8,793 nucleotides of DNA from DASTQL01 sp035761805. Its GTDB lineage: Bacteria; Actinomycetota; Actinomycetes; Jiangellales; Jiangellaceae. Both the position numbers and the translations under genes were made by a program. Of the stretch, positions 1 through 6,029 are shown piece after piece; position 1 is the stretch's first letter, and each line of letters begins with the position of its first letter. Where the stretch lies: the NCBI GenBank assembly GCA_035761805.1, contig DASTQL010000237.1, positions 1 through 8,793 on the forward strand, given 5' to 3'. The notes below the pieces were generated by a model. The model saw only the letters and a program-made list of their open reading frames with translations. It did no database searches and was not told the origin of the DNA.

Positions 1-378
1 CTGCAGAACGTGTCGAGCACGGTCTCCGGTCGCACCGACATCACGTTCACCCTGTCGAAGGACAACGGGCCGACCGCGGTCGCCACGTTGGAGAAGATCA
101 AGGACGAGCTGGGCTTCACGGCGGTGCTGTACGACGACCACGTCGGCAAGGTGTCACTCGTCGGTGCCGGCATGCGGTCCCACCCGGGTGTCACGGCCAC
201 GTTCTGTGAGGCGCTGGCGAAGGCGGGCGTGAACATCGAGATCATCAACACCTCGGAGATCCGCATCTCGGTGCTGATCCGGGACACCCAGCTGGACGAG
301 GCCGTGCAGGCCATCCACAGCGCCTTCGGTCTCGGCGGCGACGAGGTCGCCCAGGTGTACGCGGGGAGTGGCCGCTGA
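1..378 (+). CDS. lysC: Aspartokinase, C-terminal regulatory part (5' end outside window)
   Basis: This is the last 125 residues of aspartate kinase, which phosphorylates L-aspartate to open the pathway to lysine, diaminopimelate, threonine and methionine. The reading frame is open from base 1, so the catalytic kinase domain lies to the left of the window. What remains is the tandem ACT regulatory region. It begins with the conserved QNVS segment, continues with TDITFTL (about residues 13-19 of the fragment) and VGKVSLVGAGMRSHPGVTA, and ends with the hallmark VYAGSGR C-terminus seen in corynebacterial and mycobacterial enzymes. In the family this region binds feedback effectors, usually lysine plus threonine. 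The Ser/Thr residues of the QNVSS and TDITF segments are present, so ordinary feedback control is likely (inference). The TGA stop overlaps the ATG of asd by one base, which implies one operon and coupled translation. Identity is very secure; only the start is missing. Confidence 0.96.
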   Translation: MQNVSSTVSGRTDITFTLSKDNGPTAVATLEKIKDELGFTAVLYDDHVGKVSLVGAGMRSHPGVTATFCEALAKAGVNIEIINTSEIRISVLIRDTQLDEAVQAIHSAFGLGGDEVAQVYAGSGR

Positions 379-1439
379 TGGCACCCACGTTGGCACTGGT
401 CGGCGCCACCGGGGCGGTCGGCTCGGTGATGATCGACATCATGGGCTCCCGGCCCGAGTGGCCGTGGGGTGAGGTGCGGCTGATCGCGTCGCCTCGGTCC
501 GCAGGCAAGAAGCTGACCGTCCGAGGCCAGGAGCTGACGGTCGTCGCGCTCTCGCCGGAGGCGTTCGACGGCGTGGACGTGGCGATGTTCGACGTGCCGG
601 ACGAGGTGTCGGCGGTGTGGGCACCGGTCGCGGCGGCCCGGGGGGCCGTGGTGGTCGACAACTCGGGGGCCTTCCGCATGGACCCGAAGGTCCCCCTCGT
701 GGTCCCCGAGGTCAACGCGCCGGCGGCCCGGCACCGGCCAAGGGGCATCATCGCCAACCCCAACTGCACGACCCTGTCGATGATCGTCGCGATGGGCGCC
801 CTGCACGCCGAGTACGGCCTGACCCAGCTCGTCGTCGCCTCCTACCAGGCGGCGTCCGGAGCCGGCCAGCTCGGCGTTGAGACCCTGCACGACCAGCTCC
901 AGAAGGTCGGCGGTAACCGCGAGCTCGGCACGCACCCGGGCGATGTCCGCCGGGTCATCGGCGACGACGGCATGGGACCGTTCCCCGCGCCGCTCGCGCT
1001 CAACGTCGTCCCATGGGCCGGCTCGCTCAAGGACGACGGCTGGAGCTCCGAGGAGCTCAAGGTCCGCAACGAGTCGCGCAAGATCCTCGGCCTGCCCGAC
1101 CTCAAGGTCTCCGCCACCTGCGTGCGGGTGCCCGTGGTGACCACCCACTCCCTGGCTGTGCACGCGACCTTCGAGCGGGAGGTCACCGTCTCCTCCGCGC
1201 GGGAGATCCTGCGGGACGCCCCCGGGGTGCTCCTGTACGACGACCCGGGGCGTGGCGAGTTCCCGACGCCGGCCGACGTCGTGGGCACCGATCCCACCTG
1301 GGTCGGTCGGGTCCGGCGCTCCCTGGATGACCCGTGCGGGCTCGAGCTCTTCGTCTGCGGCGACAACCTGCGCAAGGGCGCGGCGCTCAACACGGCCCAG
1401 ATCGCCGAGCTGGTGGCCCGGGAGCTCACCGGGTCCTGA
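378..1439 (+). CDS. asd: Aspartate-semialdehyde dehydrogenase
   Basis: The enzyme reduces L-aspartyl-4-phosphate to aspartate-4-semialdehyde with NADPH in the cytoplasm. This is the branch point to diaminopimelate/lysine and homoserine. At 353 residues it has the usual length for the family. An N-terminal Rossmann dinucleotide-binding motif GATGAVG lies at residues 9-15. The catalytic cysteine is C130 within NPNCTT, the conserved glutamine is Q157 within SYQAASGAG, and the active-site histidine is about H257 in the segment RVPVVTTHS. These positions match the actinobacterial enzyme as I remember it. The start ATG overlaps the lysC stop, and a Shine-Dalgarno-like GGGGAG at 362-367, inside the lysC coding sequence, supports this start. 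The gene ends 16 bp before the stop of the convergent yqeY-like gene. No promoter is evident between lysC and asd, so co-transcription is expected. Confidence 0.97.
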   Translation: MAPTLALVGATGAVGSVMIDIMGSRPEWPWGEVRLIASPRSAGKKLTVRGQELTVVALSPEAFDGVDVAMFDVPDEVSAVWAPVAAARGAVVVDNSGAFRMDPKVPLVVPEVNAPAARHRPRGIIANPNCTTLSMIVAMGALHAEYGLTQLVVASYQAASGAGQLGVETLHDQLQKVGGNRELGTHPGDVRRVIGDDGMGPFPAPLALNVVPWAGSLKDDGWSSEELKVRNESRKILGLPDLKVSATCVRVPVVTTHSLAVHATFEREVTVSSAREILRDAPGVLLYDDPGRGEFPTPADVVGTDPTWVGRVRRSLDDPCGLELFVCGDNLRKGAALNTAQIAELVARELTGS

Positions 1440-1460
1440 GTGAGCTGCCCCGGGCTCAGA
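1440..1460. terminator. Short stem-loop between asd and the convergent yqeY-like gene
   Basis: TGAGC at 1441-1445 can pair with GCTCA at 1454-1458. This gives a 5-bp stem (6 with a T-G pair) that covers the gap between the two stop codons and the last codon of the yqeY-like gene. There is no T-tract on either strand. It may act as a weak bidirectional terminator, or it may be a chance pairing in a GC-rich region. The support is the geometry (two convergent genes 16 bp apart) rather than stem strength. Confidence 0.25.
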
Positions 1461-1911
1461 CCGAGAGCCTGGCCTTCACGGCATCGGCGACGCGGCGGCC
1501 CTCCGCCTGCCCGGCGACCCGTGGGGTCAGCAGCTGCATCACCCGGCCCATGTCGCGCGGCGACGAGGCACCCGTCTCGGTGACAGCGGCGTCAACGAGC
1601 CGTGCGAGCTCGGTGTCGTCGAGCTGGGGCGGAAGGTAGCTGGCCAGCACACCGGCCTCGGCGTCCTCCCGCTCCGCCCGGTCGGCGCGCCCCCCCTGGC
1701 GGAAGGCGTCGGCAGCCTCCCGCCGCTTCTTGGACTCGCGGGTGATCACGGCCAGCTCCTCGGCGGCGGTGAGCTCCCGGGCGGTCTCCCCGGCCACCTC
1801 CGCCGTCGTGAGCGCCGTCAGCGCCATCCGGATGGTCCCCGTACGGAGCTCGTCGCGGGCGCGCATCGCCTCGGTGAGGTCCGCGCGCAGCCGGTCCTTG
1901 AGCTCGCCCAC
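1456..1911 (-). CDS. GatB/YqeY domain protein
   Basis: This is a 151-residue cytosolic protein of the YqeY family, which resembles the C-terminal tRNA-interacting domain of the GatB amidotransferase subunit. Its exact role in bacteria is not established, and an amidotransferase-like or tRNA-related function is inferred from homology only. The recognisable features are the basic N-terminal helix (LKDRLRADLTEAMRARDE), the family core KKRREAADAFRQGGRADRAE at about residues 61-80, and the ASYLPPQL segment at about 89-96. A C-terminal helical part ends in VADAVKARLSV. The length is normal for stand-alone YqeY proteins (about 150). The start is a GTG at 1911; no clear Shine-Dalgarno sequence precedes it. 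It diverges from the metallophosphoesterase gene with only 8-26 bp between the start codons, so its promoter must overlap that gene or the transcript has almost no leader. Confidence 0.9.
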   Translation of the reverse strand: MGELKDRLRADLTEAMRARDELRTGTIRMALTALTTAEVAGETARELTAAEELAVITRESKKRREAADAFRQGGRADRAEREDAEAGVLASYLPPQLDDTELARLVDAAVTETGASSPRDMGRVMQLLTPRVAGQAEGRRVADAVKARLSV

Positions 1912-1937
1912 ACCGGGCAGTGTGGCAGCCTGTCCGG

Positions 1938-2861
1938 ATGGCTGCGGCAGCGACCCCCAGGCTCCTGCGCACCGCCCTGGCGCTCGGTGCGGTGGGTGCG
2001 GCCGGCCTCGGCTATGCGGCCGGGGTCGAGGTGCGCTCCTTCCGGCTCCGGCGGGCGACGGTCCCTGTGCTCCCCCCGGGACAGCCGCCGCTGCGGGTGC
2101 TGCACCTGTCAGACCTGCACCTCACGCCCGGCCAGACGCGCAAGCGCGACTTCGTCCGCCGGCTGGCGGCGCTGGAGCCGGACCTCGTCGTGGACACGGG
2201 CGACAACCTGGCCCACCCCGAGGCGGTGCCGGCCGTCCTGGACGCCCTGGGGCCGCTGCTACAGCGCCCGGGGGTCTTCGTGCCGGGCTCCAACGACTAC
2301 TTCGCCCCGCAGGTCAAGAACCCAGCGCGCTACCTGCTGCCGTCCGGGGGCGATCGCCGGATCCACGGAGCCGCTCTGCCGTGGCCGGAGCTGCGCGACT
2401 CCCTCGTCGAGGCCGGCTGGGTCGACCTGACCCACACCCGGGCCAGTTTCCAGGTGGACGGCCGGCGGCTGGCCTTCGCCGGCGTGGACGACCCGCACCT
2501 GGAGCTGGACCGCTACGACGAGGTGGCCGGCCCGGCCGATCCGGATGCCGACCTCACCGTCGGGGTGACCCACGCCCCGTACCGGAGGATCCTCGACGGC
2601 ATGGCGGCCGACTCCTACCGGCTGCTGCTGGCCGGCCACACCCACGGCGGTCAGCTCTGCCTGCCGGGCTGGGGGGCCCTCGTGACCAACTGCGACCTGG
2701 AGCCGCAGCGGGCCAAGGGGCTCTCGCGCCATCCGGCGGGCGACCCCGCCGGCGCGTGGTTGCACGTCTCGGCCGGGCTGGGCACGTCGCCATACGCCCC
2801 CGTGCGCTTCGCCTGCCCCCCCGAGGCCACCCTGCTCACGCTGACAGCCGGCCCGCGCTGA
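1938..2861 (+). CDS. Membrane-anchored metallophosphoesterase (calcineurin-like)
   Basis: This is a binuclear-metal phosphoesterase of 307 residues. The metal-binding motifs appear in order: D59-x-H61 in LHLSDLHL, the GDN at 88-90 in VVDTGDNLAHP, GSND at 117-120, H212 in VTHAPY, and the final GHTH at 233-236. The third motif is GSND rather than the textbook GNHD/E, as I recall for the actinobacterial YkuE/Rv3683-like group. Residues about 9-30 (LLRTALALGAVGAAGLGYAAG) form a hydrophobic N-terminal segment that looks like a signal anchor. The catalytic domain probably lies outside the membrane or attached to it. The natural substrate is unknown; a phosphodiester or phospholipid/UDP-sugar-type substrate is only a guess from the superfamily. 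I chose the ATG at 1938; an in-frame GTG at 1920 would add six residues, and neither start has a clear ribosome binding site. The neighbouring penicillin-binding protein is a conserved companion in mycobacteria. Confidence 0.88.
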   Translation: MAAAATPRLLRTALALGAVGAAGLGYAAGVEVRSFRLRRATVPVLPPGQPPLRVLHLSDLHLTPGQTRKRDFVRRLAALEPDLVVDTGDNLAHPEAVPAVLDALGPLLQRPGVFVPGSNDYFAPQVKNPARYLLPSGGDRRIHGAALPWPELRDSLVEAGWVDLTHTRASFQVDGRRLAFAGVDDPHLELDRYDEVAGPADPDADLTVGVTHAPYRRILDGMAADSYRLLLAGHTHGGQLCLPGWGALVTNCDLEPQRAKGLSRHPAGDPAGAWLHVSAGLGTSPYAPVRFACPPEATLLTLTAGPR

Positions 2862-2931
2862 GGGCCGCGCCGATCCCGCACGGCAAGGGCGGAGCGTCTC
2901 GGGCGGTGCCCGGCGGGCCTCGGCCCTCGGC

Positions 2932-2937
2932 TATGCT
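2932..2937 (+). promoter_or_regulatory. Possible -10 element of the tRNA-Pro promoter
   Basis: TATGCT sits 12 bp before the mature 5' end of the proline tRNA, which would put a start site about 5-6 nt ahead of the tRNA. It matches four of six positions of the TATAAT consensus. I do not see a convincing -35 box at 16-18 bp upstream, so the call rests on position and on its being an AT-containing word in a very GC-rich 88-bp gap. Confidence 0.4.
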
Positions 2938-2949
2938 TCTCGCGGCCCA

Positions 2950-3023
<74 letters not shown>

Positions 3024-3029
3024 CGCGGA

Positions 3030-3062
3030 GAGCGGCCGGTGCCCTCCGGGCGCCGGCCGCTT
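3030..3062. terminator. Strong GC hairpin between tRNA-Pro and the convergent penicillin-binding protein gene
   Basis: AGCGGCCGGTGCCC (3031-3044) pairs with GGGCGCCGGCCGCT (3048-3061). This makes a 14-bp stem with one T-G pair and a three-base loop (or 13 bp with a five-base loop). It starts 8 nt after the tRNA and ends 17 bp beyond the stop codon of the gene on the opposite strand, so it is placed to end transcription from both sides. Neither strand has a T-run after the stem, as is common for GC-rich actinobacterial terminators. Confidence 0.65.
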
Positions 3063-3078
3063 CGCGTCGAGTGTCGGG

Positions 3079-5493
3079 TCAGTCGTCGTCGCGCCCCGGG
3101 GGTCCACCGCCACCCGGTGGGCCGTTGCCGCGCCCGTTCCCGCCGCCGTCTCCGTCACCTCCGTCGCCTCCGCCTCCGCCACTCCCGCCGCCGTCCCCAC
3201 GGTCGTCGCTGCGGGAGCTCTCGTCGGAGGGTGAGTTGCCGTTGCTGAGGTAGAGACTGACCATGGTGCCGGACGACGCCCTGGTGCCGGCGCCCGGCTC
3301 GGTGAACACGACCAGGCCGGCGTTCAGCCGCGAGTCGGTCTCTCCGGCTACCTGCACCTGGAAGCCGGCCGCCTCCAACGTCCGGGTGGCGTTGCGGATG
3401 CCCAGCCCTCGTACGTCAGGAACGCCGGCTCTCGTGCCGCGGACCACGCGGGGGTCGGGGCGCGTGAACTCGAGGACCTCGGCGTCCTCGAGGGCACCGA
3501 GCATCGCTTCGCGCCAGATCGGGCCCGGGATGCAGCCACCGCAGGCGGAGCGGTAGTAGGTCCCGTTGAGCCTGATCCCGTCCAGCGAGCGCAGCGGCGG
3601 GTCGGCGTCGGCGACGACGGCAGCCGCGGCCAGCTGGGGTGTGTAGCCGGCGAACCAGACCGACAGGGACTGGTTCGTCGTGCCCGTCTTGCCCGCCGCC
3701 GGACGCCCCAGGGACATCCGGGCGCCCGTCCGGCCCCCGTCCGGTCCGTCGATGACACCGCGGAGGACGTCGGTGACCCCGTCCGCGACTCCCTCGTCGA
3801 CGACCTGGTTGCACACGCGCGGGGGGAGCTCGACCGGCTGGCCGTCGCGGTCGAGGATCGCCGAGACGGCGTACGACTCGCAGTGCTTGCCGCGGGCGGC
3901 GAAGGTGGCGTAGGCCTCGGCCATCGCCAGTGGCGAGACGTTGTTGACCCCGAGGGTGAACGACGGCACCTGCTCCAGCGGCTCGCCCGAGGCCGAGGTC
4001 AGCCCGGCCCCGTCGGCGATCTTCCACGGGTCGCACAGCCCCGTCTGTTGCGAGAGCTGGATGTAGAAGGTGTTGATCGACCGCCAGGTGCCGGTGCGGA
4101 GGTCGAACGTGCCGGACCCGGTCGAGTTCTTGGGCTGCCAGTCGGGGTCGGAGACCCTGCCCTGGCACGTCTTGAACTTCTTGCCCGACATGTTGATCGT
4201 CTGCGGGGCGTTGATCGTCTGGTTCAGCGGGATGCCCTGCTGGATCGCCGCTGCCAGCACGAAGACCTTGAAGGTCGACCCCGGCTGGAATCCCAGCCCG
4301 CCACCCCGCGCGATGTCGGCCGTGTAGTTGATGTAGCTGCGCCCCTCACCCTCCCCGTAGCCGCGGGAGTGGGCCAGCGCCCTGACCTTGCCGGTCCCCG
4401 GTTCGACCATGGCGATGGCGCCGACCGCCGGGTCGGTGGGCGTGACGTACTCGGCCACCGCCTCCTGGGCGGCTTTCTGCGTGCTGCGCGACAGCGTGAC
4501 CTGTACCGTCAGGCCGCCGCGGCGCAAGGCGCGGTCACGCTCGTCCGCCGTCTCACCCAGGGCCGGGAGGGTGAGCAGCTCCCGGTAGACGTAGTCACAG
4601 AAGGACGGGGCGGAGGCGCTGGAGCAGCCGTTCGAGGTGCGGTTGATGGCCAGCCCGAGGTCGGTCTGCCGAGCTTCGGCGGCCTCCGCCTGGGTGATCA
4701 TCCCGAGGTCGGCCATCCGGGTGAGCACGATGTTGCGCCGCCCGATCGAGGTCTCGGGATTGGTCTCCGGGTCGTAGGCGGAAGGCAGCTGGACGAGCCC
4801 GGCCAGCAGGGCCGCCTGGGTGAGGGTCAACTCGGCAGCCGTGGTCGAGAAGTAGTGCTGGGCGGCTGCCTCGACGCCGTAGGCGCCGCTGCCGAAGTAG
4901 GCGATGTTGAGGTAACGCTCGAGGATCTCGTCCTTGGTGAGCTGCTTCTCCGCCGCCACGGCCAGGCGCAGCTCGCGCAGCTTGCGGGTGTAAGAGGTCT
5001 CAGTGGCGGCCCGGCGCTCTTCGTCGGTGCTCGCCTGCTCGACCAGCACGAGCTTCACGTACTGCTGGGTCAGGGTCGACCCGCCCTGCGAGACCTCGCC
5101 GCTCTGGAAGTTGCGGACGAAGGCCCGGGCCGTGCCCTGGAGGTCGATCGGGCCGTGCTCGTAGAAGCGGGTGTCCTCGATGGCGAGGATCGCGTCCTTC
5201 ATCCCCGGAGAGATGGCATCGAGGCCCACGTAGACGCGGTTCTGCTCGTAGAACGTTGCGAGGAGGCGTCCGGACTCGTCCACGATCCGGGAGCGCTGCG
5301 GCTGCGGCTGGATGTCGAGGTCGTCCTCGAGCTCGAGGAACGCGTCGGCACCGGAGCGCGCGGCCAGGCCCATGCTCGCGGCGAAAGGCAGCGCGATTCC
5401 CGCGATCAGGACGCCACACAGGCCGCTGACGCCGACCAACAGCAGGAGCCGGCGCAGAGCGCCGGCGACGGACGTGGGGCGAAGAGACGCCAT
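3079..5493 (-). CDS. ponA2: Class A penicillin-binding protein with C-terminal PASTA domain (PonA2-like)
   Basis: This is a bifunctional peptidoglycan synthase of 804 residues, close to the roughly 810 of mycobacterial PonA2. A membrane anchor lies at about residues 15-38. The GT51 glycosyltransferase follows, with EDTRFYEH (E106 the catalytic base), GGSTLTQQ at 137-144 and the second acidic residue E208. The transpeptidase domain has S406-T-F-K409 as the nucleophile motif, S472-I-N474 and K602-TGT. Residues about 690-752 form one PASTA domain, which in this family can bind muropeptide or lipid II-like ligands. A Gly/Asp-rich tail (about 753-804) has no recognisable fold. It polymerises and cross-links glycan strands on the outer face of the membrane. 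The ATG at 5493 lacks a strong Shine-Dalgarno sequence, but the hydrophobic anchor directly after it supports this start. It diverges from whiB4/wblA, and a promoter-like sequence lies at 5556-5584. Identity as a class A PBP is certain; the PonA2 label rests on the PASTA domain and synteny. Confidence 0.95.
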   Translation of the reverse strand: MASLRPTSVAGALRRLLLLVGVSGLCGVLIAGIALPFAASMGLAARSGADAFLELEDDLDIQPQPQRSRIVDESGRLLATFYEQNRVYVGLDAISPGMKDAILAIEDTRFYEHGPIDLQGTARAFVRNFQSGEVSQGGSTLTQQYVKLVLVEQASTDEERRAATETSYTRKLRELRLAVAAEKQLTKDEILERYLNIAYFGSGAYGVEAAAQHYFSTTAAELTLTQAALLAGLVQLPSAYDPETNPETSIGRRNIVLTRMADLGMITQAEAAEARQTDLGLAINRTSNGCSSASAPSFCDYVYRELLTLPALGETADERDRALRRGGLTVQVTLSRSTQKAAQEAVAEYVTPTDPAVGAIAMVEPGTGKVRALAHSRGYGEGEGRSYINYTADIARGGGLGFQPGSTFKVFVLAAAIQQGIPLNQTINAPQTINMSGKKFKTCQGRVSDPDWQPKNSTGSGTFDLRTGTWRSINTFYIQLSQQTGLCDPWKIADGAGLTSASGEPLEQVPSFTLGVNNVSPLAMAEAYATFAARGKHCESYAVSAILDRDGQPVELPPRVCNQVVDEGVADGVTDVLRGVIDGPDGGRTGARMSLGRPAAGKTGTTNQSLSVWFAGYTPQLAAAAVVADADPPLRSLDGIRLNGTYYRSACGGCIPGPIWREAMLGALEDAEVLEFTRPDPRVVRGTRAGVPDVRGLGIRNATRTLEAAGFQVQVAGETDSRLNAGLVVFTEPGAGTRASSGTMVSLYLSNGNSPSDESSRSDDRGDGGGSGGGGGDGGDGDGGGNGRGNGPPGGGGPPGRDDD
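3082..3240 (-). repeat. Low-complexity Gly/Asp-rich C-terminal tail of the penicillin-binding protein
   Basis: This stretch encodes the last 50 or so residues after the PASTA domain. An acidic/serine linker is followed by runs of glycine interrupted by aspartate and asparagine, then a Gly-Pro cluster and a terminal RDDD. On the plus strand it reads as repeated CCG/CCT-rich triplets. Such DNA is prone to slippage, so tail length probably varies between strains (inference). A flexible extension reaching into the wall is the simplest reading. Confidence 0.7.
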
Positions 5494-5526
5494 ATCACCA
5501 AGGGTAAGGGGTTCGGGACCACGACC

Positions 5527-5548
5527 AGCGCACCGAGGGGGTGGCGCG
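5527..5548 (+). repeat. 22-bp perfect direct repeat, copy 1 (ponA2-proximal)
   Basis: This copy is identical, base for base, to positions 5671-5692, 144 bp away. It begins AGCGCACCGAGG and ends GGTGGCGCG. Each copy contains an imperfect dyad, GCGCACC (5528-5534) against GGTGGCGC (5540-5547) around GAGGG, so it could be a protein-binding site or an RNA stem. It lies 34-55 bp upstream of the penicillin-binding protein start, immediately downstream of the proposed -10 box at 5556-5561, that is, over the likely transcription start. Confidence 0.75.
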
Positions 5549-5555
5549 GGGCGTG

Positions 5556-5584
5556 CCTATACCGCGTTCCGGCGCGGCTGTCCA
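5556..5584 (-). promoter_or_regulatory. Probable housekeeping-type promoter of the penicillin-binding protein gene
   Basis: Read on the minus strand, TGGACA (5584-5579) is five of six to the -35 consensus TTGACA. It is followed after exactly 17 bp by TATAGG (5561-5556), four of six to the -10 consensus. The predicted start site is near 5549, giving a leader of about 55 nt before the ATG at 5493. The start coincides with the edge of repeat copy 1, which would place that repeat in the initially transcribed region. Confidence 0.5.
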
Positions 5585-5646
5585 TGGTCCGTTGAGGTGA
5601 TCGAACTCGGCACGGACGGTCCTGTCGTCGGGCCCTCCTCCTTCTC

Positions 5647-5652
5647 TAGCGT
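5647..5652 (+). promoter_or_regulatory. Possible -10 element for whiB4/wblA
   Basis: TAGCGT fits the loose actinobacterial TANNNT pattern. It would start a transcript around 5659, leaving a leader of about 58 nt that contains repeat copy 2 and the Shine-Dalgarno sequence. No good -35 match is seen at 16-18 bp upstream, so the element may need an activator or may be wrong. Confidence 0.25.
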
Positions 5653-5670
5653 CCACAACTGCGGAGGGAT

Positions 5671-5692
5671 AGCGCACCGAGGGGGTGGCGCG
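5671..5692 (+). repeat. 22-bp perfect direct repeat, copy 2 (whiB4/wblA-proximal)
   Basis: This is the second copy of the 22-bp word at 5527-5548, in the same orientation and with no mismatch; similarity stops abruptly on both sides. It lies 26-47 bp upstream of the proposed GTG start of the WhiB-family gene and just before its Shine-Dalgarno sequence. Since one copy lies close to each of two divergent genes, a shared regulator or a shared mRNA-level element is a natural reading (inference). Confidence 0.75.
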
Positions 5693-5700
5693 ACATCCGC

Positions 5701-5711
5701 GGGGAGGGGGG
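5701..5711 (+). promoter_or_regulatory. Ribosome binding site deciding the whiB4/wblA start
   Basis: The purine run GGGGAGGGGGG ends 6 nt before the GTG at 5718, and its GGAGG core lies 10 nt before it. Its presence favours 5718 over the upstream in-frame GTG at 5685, which has no such sequence at the correct distance. Confidence 0.6.
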
Positions 5712-5717
5712 TCGACC

Positions 5718-6029
5718 GTGACCTGGAGCAATGACTGGACCGTGCGGGCCGCGTGCCGGCGGACGGATCCTGACGTGCTGTTCGTGCAGGGCGCGGCCCA
5801 GAACCGGGCCAAGGCCGTCTGCCAGGGCTGCCCGGTGCGGACCGAGTGCCTGGCCGACGCGCTCGACAACCGGATCGAGTTCGGCGTGTGGGGCGGGATG
5901 ACCGAGCGGGAGCGTCGCGCGCTGCTGCGCCGGCGGCCCAACGTGACCTCGTGGCGGCGCCTGCTCGAGGCCGCCCGGGACGACTACGAGGAGTCTCGCG
6001 GCGCCCGGGTGGTGGCTGAGGCGGTCTGA
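5718..6029 (+). CDS. whiB4: WhiB-family iron-sulphur regulator (WhiB4/WblA type)
   Basis: This is a small (103-residue) WhiB-like transcription factor. Four cysteines at 13, 35, 38 and 44 (C-x21-C-x2-C-x5-C) form the [4Fe-4S] site. The family signature GVWGG follows at 56-60, and a basic C-terminal region (TERERRALLRRRP) is the presumed DNA contact. The segments TDPDVLFVQGAAQ and ALDNRIEFGVWGGMTER resemble mycobacterial WhiB4 and Streptomyces WblA, as remembered. Those orthologues act in redox response and in developmental/antibiotic control respectively. I chose the GTG at 5718 because a G-rich Shine-Dalgarno sequence (GGGGAGGGGG, 5701-5710) precedes it; a GTG at 5685 would swallow that site. 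The gene is divergent from the penicillin-binding protein and overlaps the convergent ATPase gene by 46 bp. Family assignment is very secure; the orthologue name relies on sequence resemblance plus synteny. Confidence 0.94.
   Translation: MTWSNDWTVRAACRRTDPDVLFVQGAAQNRAKAVCQGCPVRTECLADALDNRIEFGVWGGMTERERRALLRRRPNVTSWRRLLEAARDDYEESRGARVVAEAV

Noticed and set aside
3883..5595. 570-codon open frame on the plus strand opposite the PBP gene
   Set aside because: It is the antisense shadow of a gene with intact GT51, transpeptidase and PASTA motifs. Its product is rich in Arg, Gly, Leu and Val with no motif, as expected where third-position GC removes stops.
5685..5717. Longer start (GTG 5685) for the WhiB-family gene
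   Set aside because: The added residues are not family-like, the start lies inside repeat copy 2, and the strong ribosome binding site at 5701-5711 would be within the coding region.
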